Positions 1-10,497 of a DNA stretch of 64,000 nucleotides are shown piece after piece (the stretch's first letter is position 1; each line of letters opens with the position of its first letter). This DNA is from Nemertoderma westbladi. Taxonomy: Eukaryota; Xenacoelomorpha; Nemertodermatida; Nemertodermatidae. A program made the position numbers and the translations under genes. Location: assembly GCA_032718475.1 (NCBI GenBank), contig JAUCBJ010003493.1, positions 1-64,000 of the forward strand. The letters are read 5' to 3'. The notes beneath the pieces are model-generated. The model worked only from the letters and a program-made list of their open reading frames with translations, did not search any database and was not told the origin of the DNA.

Positions 1-799
1 ACACGATATCGCGCATCGCACCAGCGTGGTTTCGAAATTCCAAAACAAGGTCTTCACTATTTGCAGGTCGATTTTGTTCTAGAATTAAGCAACTAATAAT
101 AGATCGAATTTATTAATAATTATTGTATGAAATAGGAATGTATTTTTACATAATTATTAGTTCTATACTAATTATCGTTTTCTCTTTTATTTGAAATAAA
201 AAGTCGGTTCCTTATCGTGCCGGTACATTGTTTTGATGGTTCATAATCGCGTTATAAAATTTCAGATCTATTCTATGTTTGGTATTCGATATATTTCGTT
301 TTTTGATATTATTTTGTCGCGAAATTAAATGTATATAGACATTCATTGACTGCTGTGGCAAAAATTTATTAACGACCCTGTGCTTATAATTTCAATCTTA
401 ACAAGATTGTCTATATATTAATATTATTCGATAACAATAACTATTCGGAAAGCAGCGCTTTTTTCATTGTTATTTTTTTTAGTTTAGTAATTCGACTATT
501 ATTATATCAGAGTGGTCGAGTTTTGATCGAGTTGAGAACTTTCTAATAAGAGCGAAACGAGTGCCCATATGCCAAAAAGCGTAAAACTCAACACACGAGA
601 AGATCTTAATTTTTGCTAACATTTGAATGAAAGAGTGTTTTCCGTAACGTTTTTATATCGAATATATTATTTTATTTAAAACATTTAAAGTAGGCTTACA
701 TGGCCTACGTTACAGAATGCCTTTTCATCAGTTTCAAAGTTTGGTTAAATTTTCCGTTTCGAGTAATGGACAGAATAACTATTAACATCATTGTGTGCA
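1..799. other. AT-rich non-coding, with one dispersed repeat
   Basis: No convincing coding region. Short open frames here lack family motifs and codon structure. Positions 222-328 form a repeat with a second copy at 14212-14319, described separately. The first 60 bases are GC-richer and end in a TTTGCAG-like acceptor, so they could be the tail of something beginning outside the window, but I cannot support an exon. Confidence 0.5.
222..328 (+). repeat. Dispersed ~107-bp repeat, copy 1
   Basis: Matches 14212-14319 in the same orientation with only scattered substitutions, from TACATTG through GGTTCATAATCGCGTTA to GTCGCGAAATTAAA. The second copy sits just downstream of a TGACTGACTGAC tract and the phrase TTCCTGCCTGGCGATTTTG. 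This looks like a fragment of an interspersed element, and no protein is encoded. Family unknown. Confidence 0.75.
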
Positions 800-900
800 A
801 AGTAGCTCTTTGCAGCGTTATGACCCGAGTTTATTTATGTACCGAGCGAGCGCAGCGAGGGAGGTTGACATCAATAAACAAGGGTCTTTAACGCTGTAAA
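800..900. repeat. Compact hairpin element, family C, copy 1
   Basis: An imperfect palindrome of about 80 bp whose arms run inwards from AGCGTTATGACCCGAG and AGCGTTAAAGACCC (read on the two strands), with a GAGCGAGCGCAGCGAGG core. A diverged copy with the same layout lies at 4866-4970: ACAGT... arm, GATCCGAGTGGCTTT, GTGAGTGAGTGA core, CACGAGGATTAGAACACTGT arm. The size and structure suggest a short non-autonomous foldback/MITE-like repeat. Confidence 0.55.
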
Positions 901-2040
901 TTGACCTTTGCAAGCAATAATGATGTATGTAATTTTGTTGCATTACGTCAACTTATCAGCGTTCGGTATGTGAAGAAAGGATTTTATGGATGCTCATTTA
1001 TACATTTTAATCATGTACTAACTATATCGAATATAAGTGAAATTTATTAACAGGTACGCTGGTACACAGTATTAATTATACATTTAAATCTAATTCAAAG
1101 TTTTTTGGAAGTTATCTCCTATATGGATGTGATAAATCATGAATCCATCTTGACTATAGTCGACTGAAGCAAACTGAGTCACCGTCTGTGTCCGTTCTGT
1201 TTTACGGAACACTGTCGCCATTTTCTTTGGTCATTTTAGTGTCTTCCAGTGGACGTTTCGCCATAATGGATTTTACAGCACACGTTAAACAATTATTTAC
1301 ATTCAGTTGTAGCTAGTCCCGTCACTGCAAACTGGATAATAAAGCTGCACTCATTAACATAAATGGAAATAATACATTCTGGAATACGGTAATTGAAGTT
1401 GTTTCCATGTCATTGATTACTTTGCAGCGTTCCGTCCTATAGGTCGCAACGCTGCAAAGTACAGTAGTACTGTACTTTGCAGCGTTACGAGTAATTCACC
1501 AGAACGCTGTTAAATTGACATAATGTAACAAAAGTTAATGTTTTGTCAAACTGAATGGTCATACGCATTAAGTAACCCAATAATCAAAAGTTAGATGGAA
1601 CTATGGGAAACATCGTACGTTGTATTAAATTAATTTACTGTGGAACGAGCCACGATTAGTGAGCGAAGCTACTAGTGCACAATTTCAATTAGTATTAGGG
1701 CCTAATATCTTGTCCGTCTGTTTGTCTGTCCGTCTGTCTGTAATAGAAAATCCAATCGTTTTGAAGCCTTTACTCAATTCTAACCTAATTTGAATGAACG
1801 TACTAGAAAGGTAAAAGTTCCAATATTTTGAACATTTTCCTGGGGCATTCGCGCTGCACGAGTCAAGTACTCGGGTTACCCGTTCTCGAGTAAGCAGCCG
1901 CTCGTGCTGCGCGACGCTTCACGTACGTTTATTTATATTCTGCGAGACGTTCGAATAGGCTGGAGTCCTGAAGTGCTATAGTGCAGTGGAACCACAAACA
2001 TATCCACATCCACAACCACACACATACATACTAATAAAGG
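900..2040. other. Non-coding region with inverted ACTTTGCAGCGTT motifs
   Basis: No gene is visible. At 1429-1490 the 13-mer ACTTTGCAGCGTT appears inverted (1429-1441 against 1448-1460) and again direct at about 1474-1486, separated by the small palindrome ACAGTAGTACTGT. The same CTTTGCAGCGTT word starts family C near 811. At 1640-1653 is one copy of the GTGGRRCGAGCCAC motif that recurs six more times in the window. 1840-1960 is distinctly CpG-rich and precedes a short reading frame at 2048. Confidence 0.45.
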
Positions 2041-2047
2041 TGTCGCG

Positions 2048-2161
2048 ATGTCGGGTTATAATTCTACTCCAGCTCTCGGAAATGTTGATCCAATCGACGG
2101 TAAACAAACTGAACTTTTACAAAAAAACCGTACCAATTTCAGGGTCTTCATAACTCGGTGA
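2048..2161 (+). CDS. Short unidentified reading frame (37 codons) after a CpG-rich promoter-like stretch
   Basis: An ATG-initiated frame begins MSGYNSTPALGNV and ends at TGA 2159-2161. It follows a CpG-rich segment (about 1850-1930), a TATA-like TTATATTC near 1934 and a roughly 90-nt leader ending AAAGGTGTCGCG before the ATG. That arrangement resembles a first exon or the beginning of an LTR-element gag. I recognise no family. The frame could splice out at GACG|GTAAAC (about 2099), which is not a strong donor. It may equally be chance. Confidence 0.2.
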   Translation: MSGYNSTPALGNVDPIDGKQTELLQKNRTNFRVFITR

Positions 2162-2200
2162 AAAGGGCTCCTTACCGCAACGCTTGCGTTGCGTTTCTAG

Positions 2201-3656
2201 TTAATAAATACACTAAATTCTAGAACGTGTTATTTATTTTAAGAGTTGGTTGGCAACAGCGGTATGCCTATACAATATCTACACCATGTCCCAGAATATA
2301 GTGTCGTAATTCAGTGACACGGCCCCCCCCCCCCTAATTTTTCTACAAATCTTAATGAGATTGCATGAAATTTGAAACAGAGATAGTTCCACCTCCCGAC
2401 CACTGAGTGGGTGAGCCAGAATTTTTATTTTTGTTTTCAATCTTTAGCTACAAGCGTTTAAAAACAGTGTCTCCGGCGATATTACACCAGTTGTACTGCA
2501 GTTATTCTTCTACCTTATAGCAGTTTGTTGGTACCGATGGAAAGCTGACCATGCAAGGATTCCAAATATGTAAAAATATTTGAATTTGGTTGGGAAATAG
2601 CTGAGCTATGGGCGTTCGAAAGTTGCATGTATTTTCACCTCCAATGGGCTATTTTATTCTATTTTATAAATACACAGAATTCTGGAATATTTTATTTATT
2701 TCATAAATAGCTATGCATTAGTAATACAAATGCAAGTTAAACGGAGGAAAACAATTACCTGTAGTATACCTTGATAGTCAGTACTTGCGCTGCTGTTTTT
2801 TGCAAAATAAAATATTCCAGAATTCTGTGTATTTATAAAATAGAATAAAATAGCCCATTGGAGGTGAAAATACATGCAACTTTCGAACGCCCATAGCTCA
2901 GCTATTTCCCAACCAAATTCAAATATTTTTACATATTTGGAATCCTTGCATGGTCAGCTTTCCATCGGTACCAACAAACTGCTATAAGGTAGAAGAATAA
3001 CTGCAGTACAACTGGTGTAATATCGCCGGAGACACTGTTTTTAAACGCTTGTAGCTAAAGATTGAAAGCAAAAATAAAAATTCTGGCTCACCCACTCAGT
3101 GGTCGGGAGGTGGAACTATCTCTGTTTCAAATTTCATGCAATCTCATTAAGATTTGTAGAAAAATTAGGGGGGGGGGGCCGTGTCACTGAATTACGACAC
3201 TATATTCTGGGACATGGTGTATATTGCGTAGCTAATCATACATAAACAAATTGCTCCAGAATATTGTGTATTTATTTATTTATTAAATAGAATAAATGTC
3301 CTGCAGCGAACGATAATTCTTACAATCTTTGAACGCCTATATCTCAGCTGTTTCTTAACGAAATTCGGGAATCCTTGCAACGCAAGCTTTATAAAAAATA
3401 TGAAAAAATTACGACTAAAGTGAAGAATGGCAATAATACGAATGGTGTTATTTCGCTAAAGAATCTTTTTAAAACGCTTATAAAACAAATTTATAGGCGA
3501 AATCGAAAATTCCGGCTTCATGGTAACAACCACGGTGAGTTGAACTAGTTGTGTTTCAAATTTCAAGCAATATTGTAGAATATGTTGATTTGTAGAAAAA
3601 TTTGGGGGGGTGGGTCCGTGTCATCAGAAAATGACACTATATTACGGGTCATGGTG
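2201..3656. mobile_element. MITE family B copy, left end truncated, interrupted by MITE A
   Basis: 2201-2279 and 3222-3656 are two parts of one element, shown by comparison with the family B copy at 15687-16160. The block TTAATAAATACAC...GGTTGGCAACAGCGGTATG is shared, followed by ...GTAGTTAATCATACATAAAC. The right terminus reads ...GGGTCATGGTG and is followed by TA (3657-3658), as expected for Tc1/mariner-type TA target sites. The left terminus is missing. MITE A sits between the two parts. A poly-G tract lies just inside the right end at 3604-3612. Confidence 0.65.
2282..3219. mobile_element. MITE family A: 938-bp near-perfect palindrome with TA target duplication
   Basis: Left arm 2282-2697 and right arm 2805-3219 are inverted copies about 415 bp long, differing at about one internal base and in the length of a poly-C/poly-G tract, around a 107-bp unique spacer (2698-2804). 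The ends are CACCATGTCCCAG / CTGGGACATGGTG, flanked on both sides by TA (2280-2281, 3220-3221), typical of Tc1/mariner-related MITEs. There is no coding capacity. It is inserted inside a family B element. Terminal similarity (CACCATGnCC) to family B suggests mobilisation by the same or a related transposase. Confidence 0.85.
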
Positions 3657-3658
3657 TA

Positions 3659-4400
3659 CAAAATTAAAAATGTAACAAAATGTAAAATATTATTTTTTAA
3701 ATCATTATATTATAATCGAGGAAAAACATTTTTAGAACAATAGTGAAGGGTAACGTTTAAAACCCGAAATTTGTAGCAAATAGTAGCTATTTTAAAGTTA
3801 CTGATTGGTTTATATATATTATTATTGAAAAAATATAATTTATAGTAATATTAATTGGTAAACAACATGACACACGTATGGTTGGTGTTGAGAGAGATTT
3901 TTGTATATGAAAGGCGGCGAATTTGGAATTAAAATGCGAATTCAGTGAAAATATCACCGCATGGAGTAAATTTGGACGGGTTAGACCAACTGTTAGAAAT
4001 CGCTGCCAGTGTTATTTTTCCAATCCTAAACCTTTTTCTTAAAATAAGCCCGGAGTTTGAGAAAATATAATTCCTTAGAAGTTGTTAAATTACAGATCGG
4101 GCTGACAGTATTTAACGGACTTTTCTTAAATTGACAGACATTTGTAAACACTGGATTGAAAATGGAGTACAGCAGAATAGGCCATAGCCTAGGACCCACC
4201 ACAGCAAGGAGACACCCACATTTTGATTTCCAATATCCCTTTTTTGCCACAAAATTGCGGACAATAAAGACTTTAAAATCAACGATATAGGGAGTTTATT
4301 TTATTGAATTCGCAGTTTAAAATGAAACCAAAATGATAAAACCAACGTGAGTACCGGAAAGTGAATCCCAAAAACTAAATAAATTCCTTTTATTTAACTA
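3659..4400. repeat. AT-rich region with repeat shared with 62.5-62.8 kb
   Basis: 3742-3793 is nearly the reverse complement of 62533-62585 (shared core AATAGTAGCTATTTT). 3826-3886 matches 62742-62800 in direct orientation (shared GAAAAAATATAATTTA and AATATTAATTGGTAAAC). The two copies look like pieces of one interspersed element whose ends are partly inverted. No gene is visible before the splice acceptor at 4400. Confidence 0.5.
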
Positions 4401-4401
4401 G

Positions 4402-4508
4402 GCAAATCCGACTCCGCGACGGATCCACCAGGCGACAACGCATCGAAACCAACCGGATATCCCGTGATCACTCTCGTCGGAATTGTGACTATCACAATGA
4501 TTAACTAA
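4402..4508 (+). CDS. Candidate terminal exon of a host gene, short hydrophobic C-terminus
   Basis: A pyrimidine-rich acceptor (ATTCCTTTTATTTAACTAG, AG at 4400-4401) is followed by a GC-rich segment open in one frame: 34 complete codons beginning KSDSATDPPGDN after a split phase-1 codon, ending in YPVITLVGIVTITMIN and TAA at 4506-4508. The composition differs sharply from the flanking AT-rich DNA. A polar stretch followed by about 14 hydrophobic residues and a stop resembles the C-terminus of a surface protein: a GPI-attachment signal or a very short membrane segment. The phase-1 entry matches the phase-1 Ig exon at 61720. Upstream exons are not visible and may lie outside the window. Confidence 0.4.
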
Positions 4509-4865
4509 TTAACTGAGACTCCTTCAGTACCTCCGATTTCAGTTAATTCTCTGCAGTAAAGTAACACAATAAGTACCAGTTATATTAATTTGTTTGTATT
4601 AATTTTAAGTAACACAAGATGCAACCTTTATATTGATTACACTAATCTGGTAATGATTAAATCAAAGACGATACAAATGATATGAAACTTTTATTTTTCT
4701 TCAGCGGGATATAATTCGATGCTGCATCAAATTTTGAAAACCATCGAATATTTAAACTCAAATTTTTAGGTGCTTTTGGTTTATATACGGGGTGTATATA
4801 GGCTTTGTATGGGATTTTGTGTGTTCTGCATTATGATGTAATAACTATTTACATACTTGTTTGTA

Positions 4866-4970
4866 AAGTAGCACTTTACAGTATGATGATCCGAGTGGCT
4901 TTGTTACACGAACGAACGTTAGTGAGTGAGTGAAAATAAAGCCACGAGGATTAGAACACTGTAAAATAGT
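4866..4970. repeat. Compact hairpin element, family C, copy 2
   Basis: Imperfect inverted arms from about 4875 (ACAGTATGATGATCCGAG) and about 4967 on the other strand (ACAGTGTTCTAATCCTCG), with GGCTTT/AAAGCC continuing both arms and a GTGAGTGAGTGA core. Same layout as 800-900. Confidence 0.5.
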
Positions 4971-5120
4971 TTGCAACAAGTATATATGTAGTTTTATTCC
5001 AAAATGTTAACACATTACGAAATGATTGTACGTAAACATTATAAGTGATAGAAACTGCACAAATTAAATAAATGTAAAAGTGACATAAATTATGTCATAA
5101 ATAAGTTAGCTTATATTTAT

Positions 5121-5836
5121 GGTGGCGTTTGGGGCTCTCTTACAGTTTGCCGTGCCACCTATTGCTATAATGGCACGGTAAAGTGTAATAGGACTGAGGA
5201 GCTCTTTTACAGTTTGCCGAGCCACCTATTGCTATAATGGCACGGTAAAGTGTAATAGGACTGAGGAGCTCTTTTACAGTTTGCCGAGCCACCTATATAT
5301 TCAATATAATTCAAAAAAATATGATTGTTATAATTATATAATATATATTTACGCAAGTGATACCGTAATTGACTCTACGTACAATTACATTTTGTTACGT
5401 CTTCTGTAGCTAATGTTTTTATTGTTTGTTACTAAACCGGGTACACTTCCTTCTAGTTTCCATAATTATGATAGGATAGATTAAAAACTATCATTTTATT
5501 ATATATAAAAATTGCAGAATGGCAAGCTAGCTAGTTTTTGTTTCTTGTTTTTTAAATGTTCTAGAACATTATCAATCCATTTCATATAAAAATGTTGTTC
5601 TAGAACAAAAAATACAAAGCACTAGCTAATTTGTTAATTTTTTATTGTATGTTATCTTTGTATAAATTTTTTATACTAGTTATTTTTTGTTTCTTTTTTT
5701 AATGTTCTAGAACATATTATATATACATTTAATATAAAAATTTTGTTCTAGAACAAATATTTTAAGAAAATTTTATTATATGAAAATATGGCTATAATGG
5801 CACGGTAAAGTGTAAGAGTCCCGCGTTTGGAGCCAT
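5121..5836. mobile_element. ~716-bp element with imperfect terminal inverted repeats and an internal 67-bp tandem repeat
   Basis: The left end (GGGGCTCTCTTACAGTTTGCC...GTGCCA) pairs imperfectly with the reverse complement of the right end (GGCACGGTAAAGTGTAAGAGTCCC). The left side carries about 2.4 copies of a 67-bp unit (5135-5297) containing CTATAATGGCACGGTAAAGTG, the same sequence as the right terminus, so the terminal block itself was duplicated. The interior has four GTTCTAGAAC palindromes. No open reading frame. Probably a non-autonomous DNA element. The exact ends and target duplication are not resolved. Confidence 0.5.
5135..5297 (+). repeat. 67-bp tandem repeat, about 2.4 copies
   Basis: CTCTTTTACAGTTTGCC recurs at about 5135, 5202 and 5269, a period of 67 bp, with the first copy slightly diverged (CTCTCTTACAG, CCGTGCC instead of CCGAGCC). 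Confidence 0.8.
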
Positions 5837-5943
5837 ATTATAATAATATAGCTAGGCCCTACTGGTTATTAATACAGTAGCTATTCCTCACCTACCGGTA
5901 GGTAATGCAGTAGGCCCATCTTGCTGTCAGGCAAATTTCCACC

Positions 5944-6033
5944 TATTGTTTACGTGGTATCCAATGACGGCGTTAAGTGATGTCCACTAGGGGGACATCA
6001 CTTAACGCCGTCATGGTTACCACGTAAACAATA
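5944..6033. repeat. Stand-alone 90-bp hairpin
   Basis: TATTGTTTACGTGGTA...GACGGCGTTAAGTGATGTCC is followed within about 5 bases by its reverse complement, giving about 43-bp arms with one mismatch and one indel near the middle of the arm. It has no homologue elsewhere in the window that I could find. It could be a tiny foldback repeat or a transcribed RNA hairpin. Nothing in the sequence decides. Confidence 0.75.
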
Positions 6034-7707
6034 AAACCAAATACAATACTGAATGTACAGGCCAATCAATTGACCAATCGACCAATTGAAAAAAAATTAA
6101 AATGTAAAATAATTTGATAGACTTTTATTCCCTTTACTCATATGCCAAATCTCAAGAACAGAATCCCTTGTCGTTTTGAATTACAGGCGCTCGAAATTTG
6201 AACTTTGCACCCGGTTACCTTGGCAACTACAAGATAAAAATTCCAGAAAGACATTTTATTACATTGCTATGAACCCTAGTCATCATATCCACCTAACCAA
6301 AGTTGCATAAGATGGGTTTCTAAGAAAATATTATGAAAATAGTGTCATAAATAGGGAAACGATCGGCCTCCGCTAATTTCAGCAATCAGCTCGCTGCATG
6401 ACCTGTTATTTAGTACACCTTGAGGCCAATACAATGCTGTAATGTCCTCTAAAGTTGTAAAGTGCTAAATAACAACTCACTGTTAATACTAACGGCGTTG
6501 GATAATGTTACAATTTTGGAATAAAAACATTTTACATAGGAGTACAACATTTAGGCCTTGTTCTTTCAGCTCAAAAAGTCAATTAAACAGCAAAGAATCA
6601 AAGGCATCTCTTCAACCAAGAGATAGCAAAGGGGTTCCACTGTGTCCTTATGAACCCGAGAAACAGATTCTTTAAGACCTAGTATTTTATTTATTTTACC
6701 ATTTTCATAAAGGTCTTCACATACCAGATTATTTTATAGTCAGATATTTCGGTATTATTTGTCTCGGTGATATTTTATATTATTTTAAAATGTAAAAAGT
6801 TCTCAATATTTTTGTGAACGATACCAAAAGGTACGTCTTTAACTTCACAGCGACCACATAAACTTTTACCCGGTTTCTATATCTTTTCTCATTGCTGGAG
6901 TAAACCAAAGTACAGTAGTAGTTCAATATTTCATATAGTCTGATTACCGTATAGTACTAAATATCCCAGTGCTAATTGGGTTAACAGTGTCCGAAGTAAC
7001 ACCCCTAGACTCATAAAGTACTTAGACCGACCCATGGATCCTAGCCCCTTCTTATCCCGATAAATAGTTACCGCCCCTAAAGTTGAGTATAATACTATTA
7101 TATAGGCAAGTCAATCAATTTAGCAAAAAAAAGTGTCAAAACATAACAAATTCGCGATTCAACCAAACCAATTTTTTTTTATTCTATATTACCTTGTTTA
7201 TACCCCGAAAAAGTCTATAAAAATATATTATGCGAATGGCATTCAATTTCCTGGTTCTTTCCTTAGCAACTGGGATTTTGCATAACAACATGAGGTCTAT
7301 TTGTGAGATATTCTCCAAATTTGGTACAGAACAAAATTTTACTCTCATGACTATCGATTGACTGAAGTATGTACCTCTAAATAGTTCCCAATATAGTTTC
7401 CAGAGCAATGACAATTTGTCTAATAATTTAACCATTTTTAATACCAATTTTGCTGGGACCTTATTTACACTCCTTTTCTACTAAACGGGTGGATGTAACC
7501 TCGCCCATCGAATTTGTCGAACTCCAAAACCCTTATCAACAAAAAATGCATTTGTTATATTATAAACTATTGTGGTTTTTAAACTAAATCAAATAATTAA
7601 ATTACAACTAAGATCAATAGAGCAATCACAATTTAATTATGTGAAAAATCTTTGCAAACATTAATGGAAATTTCCTTTGCAGTGGAATTTTATAATTTTT
7701 CTTACAT
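6034..7707. other. Unassigned AT-rich DNA
   Basis: I see no coding region, splice-framed exon or clear repeat. An open frame at 7184-7447 (minus) is AT-biased with no recognisable motif and is treated as chance. Confidence 0.45.
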
Positions 7708-8466
7708 ATTAGAGCAGCAGTAGTTCCAGTACTCCTCTATGGGAGTCCATGCTGGGCTCTAACTGCTGAGGACACCAAATCTCTGGATAAAATCGAGTTA
7801 TATTGGTGTTGTAAGGGTCTAAGCCACGATTCTAAGTAAAACAAATTCCTTTTTATCATATGGCCATTTCGTGTATAAACACACGTCTTCAGTGATATAA
7901 ATATATATTAAAATGTTTACATAATTTACATATTAAAATAAGTACGTACGTGGTTAAATTTAATTGAATAATACTGTAAAAGATACTAATTTATACGAGG
8001 CTATCGTACAGTACATGCCTGGTTATTTTCGACATCTTTCAAACTCGCTTCATATTTAAATCTCTGGATGGCACACTCACAAGAATGCTACGCCGGGTTC
8101 ATTGTGTAAGTACAATGCACACATCTCCAACCAGACACTATATAACATTGGAGGTGTCTCATTGGTTCCCCCAAGCTTGACACTAGAACAAAATCGCCTC
8201 CGCTTTGCAGGACATTGCTTTCGTCGTAAGGACCAGCCAATGCATAATCTTGTACTTTGTCAGCCTCATGGAGTGAATAAGCATGGTGGACAGCCATGAC
8301 TTTCTTGAAACGCATCTTAAAGGACACTGACCTTGAAGATGCGGATGATCTAGCAAATGTCATGGGTGATAGGGAGTTGTGGCGGTGCAATTTTGTCGAT
8401 AAGCCGGCACAGCATTCTTAAAAATGCAGCTGCAATGCAGCATGCCGAACCTAGTAGTAGAAGTAG
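7708..8466 (+). mobile_element. 5'-truncated APE-type LINE copy (copy 3), interrupted
   Basis: 7708-7788 and 8058-8466 correspond to the last part of the LINE at 44638-47594: AGAGCAGCAGTAGTTCC through GTCCATGCTGGGCTC, then GGCACACTCACAAGAATGC onward. It encodes the C-terminal end of ORF2 and the shared 3' end AAAATGCAGCTGCAATGCAGC followed by a TAG-repeat tail. Point differences introduce stops (e.g. TGA near 8299). A 269-bp insertion with a 12-bp target duplication splits it. It is a dead 5' truncation, typical of target-primed reverse transcription. Confidence 0.85.
7789..8057. mobile_element. 269-bp insertion flanked by 12-bp direct repeat AAATCTCTGGAT
   Basis: AAATCTCTGGAT occurs at 7777-7788 and again at 8058-8069, and only one copy exists at this place in the two other LINE copies (47.2 kb and 58.7 kb). 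The intervening 269 bp is AT-rich, non-coding and lacks evident inverted ends. A 12-bp duplication fits a retroposed sequence (SINE or 5'-truncated LINE). The origin is unknown. Confidence 0.8.
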
Positions 8467-10380
8467 TATGTTATAGCCAAGTCAACTAACTTATAGTATA
8501 GGGGTTAACTACTTGGCTATCTATATTGCTTTCAAGGGCCTCATGGCCCATGGTGCAATAAACCCTATATATTATTATATTAAATATTAATATAGAATCC
8601 AAATTATGTGGTTCGGTTTCATTGCGAAATACTTATGTTTTTTTGCTAGATTGACTCGACTAATAGAATTATATATAATTTTGGAGGATTATTATGAATT
8701 CGATCTTAAGATTCCACGCACTACAGTGACTGCGGTTTTAATTTTAATTTAATTTAATTTAAAATAAATACCTTCGTGTCTCTGTTTAAATTTTATATTG
8801 TTTAGGTGGGTGAGCAGGCCTTAGCCTTGTATTACGATGGCCTTTCTATGTAATATATACCCTCAAGTAAATTCCGGCTACTCAACAACGGCGTTCTAGA
8901 AATATAATATATTTCTAAAACTCACAGATAAAACAATATTAGCTACTTTAGATACATAAATTTATTAAAGAAACAAAGTTTTTACGATATTGCAATATGT
9001 GTAGCATTGCTTCGCAATTTGTCCTGATATTAATCACCTTTAGTCAAGTAGACAGTACCGACCACCGTTCAAATTGGGTATGACTGCAGTTTTTTTTGCT
9101 AAAAGTGTTAAATTGTATAAACCATTTGAAATTATTTTATATTTTACATACTCCGCATTGAGCAATTTTTTCTAGAACACTATTTATCTTAACGACAGAT
9201 GTTTTACATAGCAACAATAATGAATTAACATGCAGGTGTATATTTATCTATTTAGACACTGGTCAATCATAAATAAGGAGAATCTAAGCTCGAGAAAATA
9301 AAGCTTTAGGAATAATTATTATGGTTGAAGTTAGGAGTTACAAATTTTGTAACATTGCAGTGTTATGGCAAAAACTGTTACAGGCAGTGAACTTGTAATA
9401 CATACAAGGCTCGGTGTGCAATTTGGAGCTCATCACTGTGGCCAAGTAATGCACAGACCTACCTTTCTCTCAGGAATACATGCTGTCAGCACCCTAACTC
9501 TCTCTAGACATGTATCCTCAAGAACTGGCGGAAATATGTTAATTCGAATGTGGACTTTGTCGCGGACGCATTTATGGACAGAATGCAGAATGGCGCAGGT
9601 TTATCCTTAACGAAGTAGCAGTTGTTACCCAAACTGAGATGTTGTTTCTGTAAAGTGATGTTCGGTATTACCAGTGGACCGTAAAATGAAAGGTGAAGGA
9701 ATGTCGATGAAACAACTTCTGCATTTGCAGTAATTACTTCTAGTTAATGTTGGATAATATATTTATTTACACGTTATCACAGTCCTTGTTTGCACATTTG
9801 TAATAAAAATTGAAAGCCCAATTTACAAATTGCTGCCACATCCAACCAAAGTTTGTAGGCTATAGTGGCGGCTGCCGGCTGCATATTATCTACAGCCGCT
9901 CTCCAGAATAATACTTGCGAGCCGCTCTTCCTATATTCTTGACTGCTGCAGTATCCGTTAAATGTAAACTTCATATCTGAAATAAATAATACTTTCATTA
10001 TATTTTGTGCAAGATATTTCGCAATGCTCTAGGTTATCTTTGCAGAAATTAAAAGTTCGAATAAAAATTTCTAGTAATTAGAATAATATATATGAATATC
10101 CAGTCGGTCGAAGCCGAACCGAAGGCATCTCTTCGAAAACAGGGAGGGACTTTAGTCGCAATCAAAATTTATCCCTCTCCAGGGAAAATCGACGCAAATA
10201 ACAGCTCGTTACTCTCAAAAATAAAATGTAACCTGTTCTATTGACTTTCGTTTATTGTTGGTTAGAATAAAGTGCCACTGTAACATGCTTCTTTCACTAA
10301 ATTGGTAATTTAACATTGAGACAAAATATTAATTCGCTGAGATTTGTTTGCATCAAGTTTCTCATTCTCCTGTCTACCTC
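8467..10380. other. Unassigned AT-rich DNA with two weak coding-like patches
   Basis: A small hairpin (ATAGCCAAGT... ACTTGGCTAT) spans about 8474-8521. 9365-9610 (plus) and 9777-9998 (minus) are slightly GC-richer and open. The latter is preceded on its strand by a TTTATTTCAG acceptor-like sequence at about 9979. Neither encodes anything I recognise, so no gene is called. Confidence 0.4.
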
Positions 10381-10387
10381 TTCAATA

Positions 10388-10496
10388 GCTGCTACCCGAC
10401 GGTAGGACTGGTGCTACTCCTATCCCAAGGTTTGCTTCCAGTAATTCAACAGGTACTCATTTTATCGACCCCAGTGGATGAAAGAAGGTAAAGAAG
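10388..10496 (+). repeat. SINE-like core sequence
   Basis: The stretch CTACCCGACGGTAGGACTGG...TTTGCTTCCAGTAATTC...GGTACTCATTTTATCGACCCC...GGATGAAAG resembles, from memory, a conserved core found in cephalopod and other lophotrochozoan tRNA-derived repeats. It lies directly upstream of a LINE endonuclease start, so it may be the 5' region of that LINE instead. I see no tRNA promoter boxes. Confidence 0.4.
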
Positions 10497-10497
10497 A

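Noticed and set aside
700-891. 63-codon open frame
   Set aside because: Overlaps the family C hairpin. No motif, no splice or promoter signals fitting it.
9365-9610. 81-codon plus-strand frame
   Set aside because: No domain or repeat link, flanked by AT-rich DNA.
9777-9998. Minus-strand frame preceded by a TTTATTTCAG acceptor
   Set aside because: Locally GC-richer and open, but the protein is unrecognisable and no donor or neighbouring exon is evident.
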